Part shown: positions 25,502-33,267 of the stretch, one piece after another
How positions within the stretch are numbered: position 1 is the stretch's first letter
Layout of the letters: each line of letters begins with the position of its first letter
Source of the DNA: Vreelandella sedimenti
Lineage (GTDB): Bacteria > Pseudomonadota > Gammaproteobacteria > Pseudomonadales > Halomonadaceae
NCBI RefSeq assembly: GCF_013416325.1
Contig: NZ_JACCGK010000025.1
Location: forward strand, 19,221 to 56,198
Reading direction: 5' to 3'
Length of the DNA: 36,978 nt
Position numbers and translations under genes: made by a program
Notes under the pieces: generated by a model
What the model saw: only the letters and a program-made list of their open reading frames with translations
Told to the model about the DNA's origin: nothing
Database searches by the model: none

Positions 25502-25527
25502 TTTATAAGATCAATTGATCAGATAAA
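25502..25527. promoter_or_regulatory. Palindromic operator candidate upstream of the GST/TRAP cluster
   Basis: A perfect 12-bp palindrome, gatcaattgatc (25509-25520), is flanked by two mismatched pairs on each side and then five more matched bases (tttat/ataaa). It lies about 90 bp upstream of the GST start, with T/A-rich -10-like sequence on the minus strand just downstream. The size and symmetry fit a dimeric regulator, possibly GntR-like or the cluster's LysR. Confidence 0.5.
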
Positions 25528-25870
25528 CGAATCAGTAGGACTTAAAAACCCGTCCTGCGCGTTTCTTAATGGTGCGGGGACTTCGTAAATAACGACTAAA
25601 GTATAATCAACAAAGACTGAACCAGGAGTTAAATGTTTACTTCTACTTATCCTTTAGTTGTCGCCCCTTCACCATAATTGTTGCGCGCCTCCCAGCGATG
25701 GACTCAGCCAGAGCCCTCTAAAGCTTTGAAGTAAAGACCTGTAACGTCGGAAATTTTGCTAGTTTAATTTCGTCACTTGCTGAGTGACCCAGAAAAGCGC
25801 GCATATGAAGTAGCCAACCACCTCGTTGTAGGTTGAATCTGGGTAATTGAAAGCATAAGAAAGTAAAATT
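25528..25870. other. Intergenic DNA without recognisable gene
   Basis: Contains a short plus-strand frame at 25634 with a good AGGAG before its ATG (14 codons). It stops early and may be the broken start of a divergent gene. Nothing else is recognised here. Confidence 0.3.
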
Positions 25871-25876
25871 AGCATA

Positions 25877-25907
25877 AGAAGCCTTCGGGTTTTCTCCGGA
25901 GGCTTCT
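25877..25907 (-). terminator. Hairpin terminator after a decayed TRAP permease gene
   Basis: Arms agaagccttcgg (25877-25888) and ccggaggcttct (25896-25907) pair over 12 positions with one G-T pair around a 7-nt loop. On the minus strand it comes 11 nt after the stop of the permease remnant and is followed by an A/T-rich stretch. Confidence 0.6.
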
Positions 25908-25918
25908 CATGGCTCAAA

Positions 25919-25990
25919 TCAGCCAATACCTAGTAACAGCCTTGGCAGCAGCAGTGATAGCTCAGGCAGGAAGGTGACGATCAGCACCAT
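25919..25990 (-). pseudogene. C-terminal ghost of a second TRAP large permease (DctM-like)
   Basis: The minus strand encodes MVLIVTFLPELSLLLPRLLL followed by Gly-Ile-Gly and a stop. This is the typical DctM tail (compare the LIAFPSISLFLPNLL ending of the intact permease at 21806). The sequence upstream of 25990 loses similarity at once. A terminator hairpin directly follows, as expected at the end of an operon. Confidence 0.45.
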
Positions 25991-26125
25991 AGGAGGTGGG
26001 CGAGCAGTAGAGTGCTCATGGTTATATCGAATTGCTTATCAAGAGAAGCCATCATAAAGATGAGGGAAAGCCCAGATGAAGATTATTTGTGTCGGTGTTA
26101 TATGTAAACGCCCCACAAAACCCAC
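25991..26125. other. Unassigned DNA between permease ghost and IS remnant
   Basis: No frame of meaningful length and no repeats recognised. Confidence 0.3.
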
Positions 26126-26129
26126 CTAC

Positions 26130-26350
26130 CAAGCTAATCAATTAGCTCCTCATACAGATGCACGTCATTCACCTGCTTACCGGAACTTGTCGGTGGTTCG
26201 CCGTGAAATTTATCGATCTACGTATGCAGCGTATTGACGTTCCCCCCGCTCTCGGGCGGACTGGGCAACCGGCTGATTTGATTTTATCGCCAGTTTGACG
26301 GCCCCTTCCCTGAATTCGTTGGTATAAGGATTGGTTTACTTTTGAGCCAT
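26130..26350 (-). pseudogene. IS3-family OrfA remnant (stop codon and frameshift)
   Basis: Minus-strand ATG at 26350 gives MAQK, a stop, then NPYTNEFREGAVKLAIKSNQPVAQSARE. After a frameshift come VNTLHT and IDKFHGEPPTSSGKQVNDVH followed by LYEEL. This is an IS3-type OrfA helix-turn-helix protein with an early nonsense codon and at least one indel. It is unrelated in sequence to the OrfA at 27314-27630, so it marks a separate insertion. Confidence 0.6.
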
Positions 26351-26567
26351 GACAAACCTCTATAAGCAGAAGGTATTGCCTGCCTCTGTGTATCCGGGAA
26401 ACTATACCACTTCATAAAGTTTGAGCGCCGTGAAGGTAATGCCATCATCGATTTTCTAGCCCCCATGTGAATTAGGCGATGTTGATGACGAGTCCCAAAG
26501 GGTGCTTACAGCACAGGAGTATGCGCGCTGAACCGCCCCGATTATTCCGGAGACTGGTTTGTTTGAG

Positions 26568-27317
26568 TCAGGCAGCTTCACCCGACTCCTCCAATTGACG
26601 ATAATACGTCCTTTCTCGTTCTGCTGGTGGAACGTTTCCGATGGGTTCCAGTAGTCGGCGATGGTTGAACCAGTCAAACCACTCCAGCGTGGCATACTCA
26701 ACGGCATCCAGCCCTCTCCATGGACTTCGATGGTGGATCAACCCTTGTCTGTGCTTTCGTGCCCACATAGCTTGCTCCAGAGCGTCCAGCACCAGTGCCG
26801 TTCTCATCGACGTCGCTACACGCCAACCCACGATACAGCGTGCATAAACATCGATAACGAACGCAACGTAAACGAAGCCAGACCAGGTAGCGACATAGGT
26901 AAAATCGGCCACCCAAAGCTGATTTGGACGCATGGCCGTAAAGTCACGTTTCACTAAATCAGGTGCCCGTTTCTGGCCGGGATCACTGATGGTCGTGAAG
27001 GGGCGTTGGCCCCGCACCACGCCGCGAATTCCCAGGCGGCGCATGAGCCGTTCTACAGTGCAACGAGCAACATTAACGCCTTCACGGCGGAGTTGCCGCC
27101 AGACCTTACGGGCACCATAGACGTAGAAGTTTTCTTCCCACACTCGCTGAATCTCAGCGGTAAGAAACTCATCCTGTCGATACTGGTCTGCCCGCCGTTC
27201 AGGATCAGCTTCAAGTGCCTTGTGGTGGTAATACGACGATGGGGCGATTGGCAGTTGGCTACAAATCGACTCGCCCCCGAACTGAGCACGATGCTCGTCG
27301 ATAAATGACACCATCAA
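26568..27317 (-). pseudogene. IS3-family transposase OrfB with in-frame deletion of the catalytic C-terminal segment
   Basis: The frame is open for 249 residues: an HTH_21-like region, YGARKVWRQLRREGVNVARCTVERLM, and the rve core with the first Asp in WVADFTYV and the expected second-region FVIDVYARCIVGWR. Then GLIHH runs straight into RSPWRGLDAVEYATLEW. In relatives about 45-50 residues lie between these blocks, including the SDRG aspartate and the catalytic Glu. Here they are missing, probably by recombination between two short Ile-His-His coding repeats. The protein lacks two of the DDE residues and should be inactive. Confidence 0.75.
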
Positions 27318-27630
27318 TTGGGTTTGCGGTCGAGCTCCGCCTGGGCGAAAAAAGCAGCCGCCTTGCGGAGAATTTCATTGGCGCGCTTCAATTCGGCGTT
27401 TTCACGCTTTAGCTGCTTGAGTCGTTCATATTCCGGCAGGTTAACCGCGCTGTCTTCCTGCGTGAGTTCTGTGCGTTTGCACCAGGCCCTCAAGGTCTCT
27501 GGTGAACAGCCAAACTTGCTGGCAATGGACAGATCTCCGCCCACTTGGACGGGTATTCACTTTGCTGTTCAATGACTAACCGAACAGCCCGCTCCCACAC
27601 TTCTGGAGAATATTGTTTTGGTGAGATCAT
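27314..27630 (-). pseudogene. IS3-family OrfA, frameshifted
   Basis: An ATG at 27630 starts MISPKQYSPEVWERAVRLVI, followed by EQQSEYPSKWAEIC. A one-base loss near 27530 then moves the true continuation (SIASKFGCSPETLRAWCKR) into the next frame, which runs with the leucine-zipper region EYERLKQLKRENAELKRANEIL to the stop at 27314, overlapping OrfB by 4 nt. The normal OrfA-OrfB programmed frameshift product can no longer be made from the proper start. Confidence 0.7.
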
Positions 27631-27680
27631 GTCTTCATTCTCTCAAGTTATGAAGTCTCCGGTAAACCCGGGGCGGTTCA

Positions 27681-27907
27681 AACTGTTGGGACAATGCTCT
27701 GTTAGAAAGTTTCTTTCATACGCTGAATACCGAGTTGGTGTGTCACGAGGGCTTCAAGACGCGAGCGGAAGCGAGGCAGGCGATCTTCGAGTATATCGAG
27801 GTATTTTATAACCGGACTCCAGCAACGGCTATATGAGTCCAGTGGACTATGAATCGCGGCGAAGACCAGCCGCTTAAAAAAATGTCCGGAAAACTGTTGC
27901 CAGATCA
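27681..27907 (+). pseudogene. IS3-type OrfB tail, copy 1, with end repeat
   Basis: Plus-strand frame NCWDNALLESFFHTLNTELV, continuing through RAEARQAIFEYIEVFYNR, holds the catalytic Glu of an IS3-type transposase. Compared with copy 2 it lacks 10 bp after FYNR (gtgaggctgc), which breaks the frame. The element end, tgtccggaaaactgttgccagatca, finishes at 27907. The IS at 26529-27680 abuts it directly, so it was truncated on its left. Confidence 0.7.
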
Positions 27908-27944
27908 GTAACCTTATCCCCCAGTCAGCATGCCTCTGATAGCT

Positions 27945-28232
27945 TCCAGCAGCTGCTCAAGAAGCATGAGTTCAGTTGCAGTATGAGCCAGGAGGGGAAT
28001 TGTTGGGATACTCAGTCCGAGAGCTTCTTCCTCACGCTGAAAACCGAGTTGGTTTATCACGAGGACTACAGAACGCGAGCAGAAGCGAAGCAGGCCATCT
28101 TCGAATATATCGAAGTGTTTTATAACCGGGTGAGGCTGCACTCTAGCAATGACTATATGAGTCCAGCGGACTATGAATCAGCGCTACGAGCAGCTGCTTG
28201 AAAACATGTCCGAAAAAATATTGCCAGATCAC
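27945..28232 (+). pseudogene. IS3-type OrfB tail, copy 2, with end repeat
   Basis: The open frame from about 27945 to a stop at 28201 encodes FQQLLKKHEFSCSMSQEGNCW, then SESFFLTLKTELVYHE and FEYIEVFYNRVRLHSSNDYM, up to ALRAAA. It is the same family as copy 1 but diverged (NCWDTQS for NCWDNALL). An end repeat, tgtccgaaaaaatattgccagatca, finishes at 28232. The N-terminal two thirds are absent. Confidence 0.7.
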
Positions 28233-28664
28233 CCCTGGCATAGGCTTTCCGCTGGGAGAGTATGCAACGACGATTGCTGGTGTTACTAGCCATGACGGCA
28301 TTGCGTATTCAATTATTTGAAGTAGAGCAGTTTTAGAGCCTTTGACAGCCCTTACCTGCTGATTCGCAAAGAGTGCCTCATCCTGACGATTGGTATTCTA
28401 GGTAGTGTTTGCTTCCCGCTCCCAGACCGCGGTTCGCGTCACTACAGGGCTTCCAGTCTGCTAAGGGTGAAAGCAGAAGAATCTATATATAACAATGCTG
28501 GCGATTGTCCGTTTTGCGGTAACATCAGATAATTTCATCTCAGGTGGTAACAAAATACGCCTACGCTTTACAGCATTATGGAAGTGTTATCAGGTAGTCG
28601 CTTAGGCTAAACACGAGTAAAATCATTGGGTAGTTATTCCTCATCATAAGATCATGGATATCGC
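28233..28664. other. Region upstream of the DeoR gene
   Basis: 432 bp with no gene I can assign. Two direct copies of ggtaaca (28518-28524, 28546-28552) and a related inverted copy, tgttatc (28585-28591), lie 75-150 bp upstream of the DeoR start and could be regulator sites. A short plus-strand frame near 28240-28320 looks protein-like but is unidentified. Confidence 0.35.
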
Positions 28665-29450
28665 ATGAAAGTCGCCAAACGCCGAGAAGAAATGCTGGAA
28701 GCGGTAAATGCCGGTATCACTAATGTTGAAGCCTTATGCAGCCACTTTCGTATATCAGAAGCGACGGCGCGCCGTGACCTTGCTGCACTTTCTAAAAGTG
28801 GGCTGCTAGTACGAACCTATGGTGGTGCTATAGCTCATATTGGGCCATTTGAGCGAGAACTAACACTTGAGCAGCGTCGGTCACAGCATGGAGACGTTAA
28901 GGCATGTCTAGCTGAGTGTGCTTTAGATTTTATTTTAGATAACGAAACACTACTACTAGACGGCGGTTCTACCACCGCTGCACTGGCTTCACGCCTAAGC
29001 GAACGCCGCGGACTTCACGTGATCACTAATAATCTGGTTGCCCTGCCCTGGCTGGCGAATTTGCCCGATGGGCATGTCACTGTATTAGGTGGCGACTTGC
29101 GCACCACCAGTATGTCCACATACGGACCGTTAGCACATAACGCCCTGACACGACTAACGGTGGACCGGCTCTTTCTGAGCGCCGATGGCGTGGTCGCAGA
29201 ATACGGCCTGTGTGAGGCCAGCCCCGAGCAGACTTGGCTCAAGGAAGCAATGATGCAACGCGCCGCAGAAATCTACATCATGGCAGATGCCACTAAGCTC
29301 GGTCGCGCGAGTCAACAGCACTGGGCGTCGCTCCCTCGTCGCTGGACGCTAATTACCAATGCCAACGACCCTGCTCAGTTGGAAGCATTTGCAAAGCGTG
29401 GTGCCGTTATCTACAGCACAGATGCATACTTCGACCGTACCGGACAGTAA
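28665..29450 (+). CDS. DeoR-family transcriptional regulator
   Basis: A 261-residue regulator: DeoR helix-turn-helix near 18-55 (NVEALCSHFRISEATARRDL), then the sugar-phosphate-sensing DeoRC domain with LLLDGGSTTAALA (97-109), NNLVALPWLA, GGDLRTTSMST and LCEASPEQTWLKEAMMQRA, ending with IMADATKLGR. DeoR proteins usually respond to phosphorylated sugars, so the tetronate 4-phosphate of the kinase at 30754 or its product would be a fitting signal. The two genes are in the same orientation but 1.3 kb apart, separated by IS debris. Confidence 0.93.
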   Translation: MKVAKRREEMLEAVNAGITNVEALCSHFRISEATARRDLAALSKSGLLVRTYGGAIAHIGPFERELTLEQRRSQHGDVKACLAECALDFILDNETLLLDGGSTTAALASRLSERRGLHVITNNLVALPWLANLPDGHVTVLGGDLRTTSMSTYGPLAHNALTRLTVDRLFLSADGVVAEYGLCEASPEQTWLKEAMMQRAAEIYIMADATKLGRASQQHWASLPRRWTLITNANDPAQLEAFAKRGAVIYSTDAYFDRTGQ

Positions 29451-29860
29451 TGAATGAGCACTTCGGCGCTCGATAGGTAGGTTGTAGTTACCCCATTCAT
29501 TGGACGTTTTGCACTTTATCTCGAACACAAGCAACGCACTTCCTCCTGTTCAGTGCTGATCGGAACGTCGTAGGGTCGACCGGTACCACGAACGTCATCC
29601 CGGTCACATGCTGGATCATCTGTACCGTCAACTTTAATTTATGGACCAGCACTTCGATCGTTTATCCATCTTTAACGAAATCGACGATCTACTACCGGAA
29701 CTCCTCAGGTTATGAGTTGGGTCTGGTGGACTTCTTCCTACTCAAAGGATCAAATGGCCACCGAAACAGATCCATTCCATTGACTTAATTACTCAGGAAC
29801 GCAGCTAGGGCCGCCTTGGTATGGGTTTCAGCGCTTTAATTCTTTTTTTGACAATTTTCG
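29451..29860. other. Intergenic DNA after the DeoR gene
   Basis: No gene recognised. A small stem with a TTCG loop (gagc...gctc, about 29456-29471) comes directly after the stop and may be a weak terminator. Confidence 0.3.
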
Positions 29861-29869
29861 TAATCTAAC

Positions 29870-30352
29870 CTGCTGTATAAAAAACATTCGGAGATAATAG
29901 TTACCGGAAGCAAGAATGGCAGCGGCAAGCTAATTGAGAACACGAAAGCTGCGCTCTAGTTTTTTCGAACAAACCAGAAGCTTTCGAAGCCGGTTGGCCA
30001 GCTGTGAGCGACTTCGATAACCTATCGCTAGGCTCGTTGATTAGTGTGACGCCTGAGCAATAATTTGCCAGCTAGGCAATACCTATCTTCGCGTCGTATT
30101 CGTCCTGACCGGCATATCAAGGTGCTTTAAAGAATCGGGCTAACTCCCATTCCAGAAATCCGCTTGCGAGCACTGACATCCTGTAAGCAACCCACATGAT
30201 AGCTTCGAAGTCCAGACGAACGGGCTTTGGTTTTCGTTCAACGCAAAGCTTACGCCATTACTCTTTATCTGCTGCTCTTGGTCGAGCCCGAGGAATCGGT
30301 GTCATCACACGTCTCCAGAATCCATCCCTAATTTTTAAGAACTTTGTCTCCA
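29870..30352 (-). pseudogene. Decayed IS5-like transposase
   Basis: From an ATG at 30352 the minus strand reads METKFLKIRDGFWRRVMTPI, a stop, then WRKLCVERKPKPVRLDFEAI and further MSVLASGFLEWE. This resembles IS5-type N-termini (FW.RV.PLIP, then a basic RPR segment and FEAI..V). Near 29890-29950 a second piece, KKLERSFRVLN followed by LAAAI, looks like a C-terminal end. The middle is scrambled by stops and shifts. Assignment to the IS5 group is tentative. Confidence 0.4.
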
Positions 30353-30359
30353 TGGTAAA

Positions 30360-30690
30360 CCCTCAGCATCAACAGCTCACCACAGCATAACCAAGCTCTA
30401 TTTACGGACAACCTATAGACCAAGCTTGCCGCTTAGGCTTTGTATGAAAACTGCTTGCGCTCGCTCATGAGGTGTTAAAAATCGGCTCAAAATAATCATT
30501 TACACCCCGTAAACTCCGTTTTTCATCGGTTTTGCCTTGCTTGGCCTTTCCTCACCGACTTCTCGTACAAACCCTAGCATATTTCGGGACCGCCTCGCCC
30601 GACACTAAAATGAACGAAACGATCACCACAGACAGCTAATCTTTATATTCAGAGCTTTTTTTGCTTCAATCTTGCACTAATACGTAAGTC
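30360..30690. other. Intergenic DNA upstream of the kinase operon
   Basis: No gene recognised. The sequence becomes A/T-rich toward 30650-30750, consistent with a promoter region of the downstream operon. Confidence 0.3.
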
Positions 30691-30697
30691 CACTTGC

Positions 30698-30743
30698 AAA
30701 AAATGACTACTTCGATCATTTTTTAAGATGCTTCATATCTTAA
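30698..30743. promoter_or_regulatory. Two adjoining inverted repeats before the kinase gene
   Basis: Repeat 1: aaaaaatga (30698-30706) and tcatttttt (30716-30724), 9-nt spacer. Repeat 2: ttaagat (30723-30729) and atcttaa (30737-30743), 7-nt spacer. They share two bases, so the two stems compete, and repeat 2 touches the ribosome-binding AAAGAG. They may be operator sites or an RNA switch-like element; repeat 1 with its T-run could itself terminate. Confidence 0.45.
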
Positions 30744-30753
30744 AGAGCCTCTT

Positions 30754-32055
30754 ATGCCTAATATTGCCAACAAGGCATCACCCTCCAATTCGGGCGGAAC
30801 TTACTGCAAGCTACTAATTTTGGCAGACGATCTCACTGGCACCGCCGATTCGGCAGTTGGATGCGCAACCGCCGGCCTATCGACCCAAGTGAATCTGTCG
30901 CCCCAACCCGGGCTTACCGCTGATGTCATCGCCATTGACATGAATTCTCGTGATTACCCATCGCAAGAAGCAGCCCGGTGCATTACGGAGTGTCTACAGC
31001 AGTGGCGGGGGAGCTATTCCCACCTTTACAAAAAGGTGGACTCTACGCTGCGCGGCAACATAGCGGCCGAGTTATCAGCACTCATCCCTCTGGCAGGCAT
31101 GGCGATTGTCGCACCGGCCTTTCCCGCGACCGGACGTACCACCCTCAATGGACGACAATATCTCAACGATCAGCCGGTCGAGGCATGCGAAGTATGGATT
31201 AATGAGGGCTTAACAGGTCGCGCCGATCTAATGATGATGTTAAAAATCGAAGGGCTATCGACGGCACTGATGACCCTCGATCAACTGCACCGTTCGGCTG
31301 AGGCAGTTCGCGATACCCTCGTCCACTGGCAGCAAGCTGGCATCCAAGCGGTAATCTGTGATGCGCTTACCGATAAGGACTTGATGCATCTGGCGCAGGC
31401 CTCGGCCTCTATTGAACATGTCTTTTGGGCCGGCTCTGGCGGGCTCAGCCAGCATTTACCTGAGGCTCTCGGATTAACCGCAGGAACATCAGCACCGGAC
31501 ATCTTATCTGTAGCTCAGGGCCCGACCTTAATCGTAGTAGGCAGCATGAACAGTACTTCACACGCTCAAGCAGATGCGTTGCTGGCTGGTGATAGTGAAA
31601 TTGTGTCCATAGATATAGAAGTTGACCAGCTACGCGAACCAGTTTCTCTGCCGAGCTTGAGGGCATTGCGTGAACGCATCCAAAGAGTGCTAGCCGATGG
31701 ACGTGATTTACTTGTGCGCCTCATCCGTAGTGGAGAATTTAACGACACTGAGGGGCCACAGCTGAGCCAGCAGCTGGGACAGTTGTTGGCTCCGGCACTT
31801 CCTCTTGTTGTACGTCTGGTTGCTACTGGTGGAGCCACCGCCCGCGCAATCCTTATTTCAGCTGATATTACCCACCTAAGGCTGCTCGACTCTCCCCATA
31901 CCGGTATGGCTCGACTGTGCACCCTTCACAACGGCCACCGACTCGAAGTCGTTACTAAAGCCGGCGGCTTTGGCAATCGCGATGCCTTGCTACGCGTTTG
32001 GCAATCCGAACGCTCGAAGTTTCGCTCTACTGATTATCCGAGGACATCTTCATGA
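30754..32055 (+). CDS. Four-carbon acid-sugar kinase (DUF1537, DtnK/OtnK-type)
   Basis: A 433-residue kinase of the DUF1537 family. The N-terminal substrate domain has ILADDLTGTADSAVG (about 23-37), YKKVDSTLRGN and VAPAFPATGRTTLNGRQYL. The C-terminal nucleotide domain has VGSMNSTSHAQ, ATGGATARAIL and KAGGFGN. Characterised members phosphorylate D-threonate, D-erythronate or related 3-oxo-tetronates at O4. Pairing with PdxA2, rather than with OtnC/OtnI, favours the D-threonate or D-erythronate (DtnK/DenK) route. AAAGAG precedes the ATG, and the stop overlaps pdxA2 (ATGA). Confidence 0.92.
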   Translation: MPNIANKASPSNSGGTYCKLLILADDLTGTADSAVGCATAGLSTQVNLSPQPGLTADVIAIDMNSRDYPSQEAARCITECLQQWRGSYSHLYKKVDSTLRGNIAAELSALIPLAGMAIVAPAFPATGRTTLNGRQYLNDQPVEACEVWINEGLTGRADLMMMLKIEGLSTALMTLDQLHRSAEAVRDTLVHWQQAGIQAVICDALTDKDLMHLAQASASIEHVFWAGSGGLSQHLPEALGLTAGTSAPDILSVAQGPTLIVVGSMNSTSHAQADALLAGDSEIVSIDIEVDQLREPVSLPSLRALRERIQRVLADGRDLLVRLIRSGEFNDTEGPQLSQQLGQLLAPALPLVVRLVATGGATARAILISADITHLRLLDSPHTGMARLCTLHNGHRLEVVTKAGGFGNRDALLRVWQSERSKFRSTDYPRTSS

Positions 32056-33062
32056 TAGACCGCCCCGTTATTGGTATTACTATGGGCGACGCAGCTGGCG
32101 TCGGCCCAGAAATCATTGTCAAGAGCCTCTCACATGTCGAGGTCCATAGATACTGTCGTGCTCTGGTGATCGGCGATGCAGGCCGATTGCGAAATGCTAT
32201 TTCTCTGCTGGAAAGCGCCCTGACCGTTCGAGTCATCGAGTCCCCGTCTCAGGCACGCTTCGAGACTGGCATCATTGACTGCATCGACCTGGGGCTAATA
32301 CCGGAGAACCTGCCCTACGGTGAGATTTCCCCGATTGCAGGCAATGCCGCATATCAGTTTATTGCCCGCACCGTCGAGCTAACCCGGAATGGAGAACTCG
32401 ATGCTATTTGTACCGCTCCGCTTAATAAGGAAGCACTGCATGCCGGCGGACATATCTTTCCGGGACATACCGAACTGCTAGCGCATTTGACCGGCACAGA
32501 GGAAGTATCGATGATGCTGGTGACACCAAATATGAAGGTAATCCATGTTACTACACACATGGGGCTGATCGACGCCATCAACCGTATAGAGCCCGGCCTG
32601 GTACAGCGCACCATCGAGCGCGCGCACGCTACCTTAAACCGTGCTGGCATCAATAATCCGCGCATCGCGGTCTGCGGCATCAACCCTCATGCCGGTGAGA
32701 ACGGCCTGTTCGGTCATGGAGAGGAAGAAGAAAAGATCGTACCAGCCATCAACGAATTGCAGGCACGAGGCTGGAATATCGAAGGTCCCCTACCCGCCGA
32801 TACTCTCTTCTTCCGCGCCGGTCGCGGCGATTTCGATTGCGTAGTAGCAATGTATCACGATCAAGGCCACGGTCCGGTCAAAGTATTGGGGCTGGAGGCT
32901 GGGGTAAATGTCACAATCGGCCTGCCGGTCGTACGTACCTCGGTCGATCATGGCACCGCCTTCGACATAGCGGGCAGTGGGCTGGCAGATGAACGCAGCC
33001 TACTGGAAGCCCTGCGACAGGCAGTAAAATTGGTAAGCCGACTTCAGACGGAGACCACATGA
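32052..33062 (+). CDS. pdxA2: D-threonate/D-erythronate 4-phosphate dehydrogenase (PdxA2-type)
   Basis: A 336-residue PdxA-family enzyme. The metal ligands align with E. coli PdxA: His169 in HVTTHMGL, His213 in GINPHAGE and His269 in MYHDQGHGP. Other motifs are GITMGDAAGVGPE (8-20), CTAPLNKEAL, FPGHTE and TSVDHGTAFDIAGSG. PdxA2 paralogues oxidise tetronate 4-phosphate and release CO2 to give dihydroxyacetone phosphate. Coupling to the DUF1537 kinase by ATGA overlap, with no pyridoxine genes nearby, makes this far more likely than vitamin B6 synthesis. Confidence 0.92.
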   Translation: MIDRPVIGITMGDAAGVGPEIIVKSLSHVEVHRYCRALVIGDAGRLRNAISLLESALTVRVIESPSQARFETGIIDCIDLGLIPENLPYGEISPIAGNAAYQFIARTVELTRNGELDAICTAPLNKEALHAGGHIFPGHTELLAHLTGTEEVSMMLVTPNMKVIHVTTHMGLIDAINRIEPGLVQRTIERAHATLNRAGINNPRIAVCGINPHAGENGLFGHGEEEEKIVPAINELQARGWNIEGPLPADTLFFRAGRGDFDCVVAMYHDQGHGPVKVLGLEAGVNVTIGLPVVRTSVDHGTAFDIAGSGLADERSLLEALRQAVKLVSRLQTETT

Positions 33063-33267
33063 AAATTAACTACTTCATTTGTAATCGCGTCGAAATGGTT
33101 TGGAAAGCGCTTAAGAAAACATTAGATTTTTTTCATGGGTACACCCCATCCGGTTCGTTCTCTAGCGTTACTTTACACGAAACTTGCGAGTTTCTCTCCA
33201 TTACCACATACATATTTAATAACCTAACAACCTCAATGATTCAATTCCAAAAATAGGCTGATTAAAA
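33063..33267. other. AT-rich spacer
   Basis: Between pdxA2 and the LDH2-family gene the sequence turns A/T-rich. The plus strand stays open for 65 codons from 33059, but I see no family and no good start, so I do not call a gene. It may be the junction where the next gene was acquired. Confidence 0.4.

Larger units (their letters stand above)
26529..27680 (-). mobile_element. IS3-family insertion sequence with matching ends, defective
   Basis: Terminal inverted repeats are visible: tgaaccgccccg at 26529-26540 on the plus strand and the same start read from 27680 on the minus strand, each followed after 4-5 nt by ccggagact. The ends are TG...CA as in the IS3 family. The length is 1152 bp, short for this group (about 1.3 kb). 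It carries OrfA (frameshifted) and OrfB (internal deletion). No clear target duplication (cgc left, aac right). Confidence 0.75.

Noticed and set aside
27681..28232. Short direct repeats as a CRISPR or integron-like array
   Set aside because: Only two copies, 325 bp apart, and both are readable transposase tails with IS ends.
32052..33062. Pyridoxine biosynthesis pdxA
   Set aside because: Overlap with a DUF1537 kinase gene and absence of pdxJ or ksgA neighbours fit the PdxA2 tetronate role.
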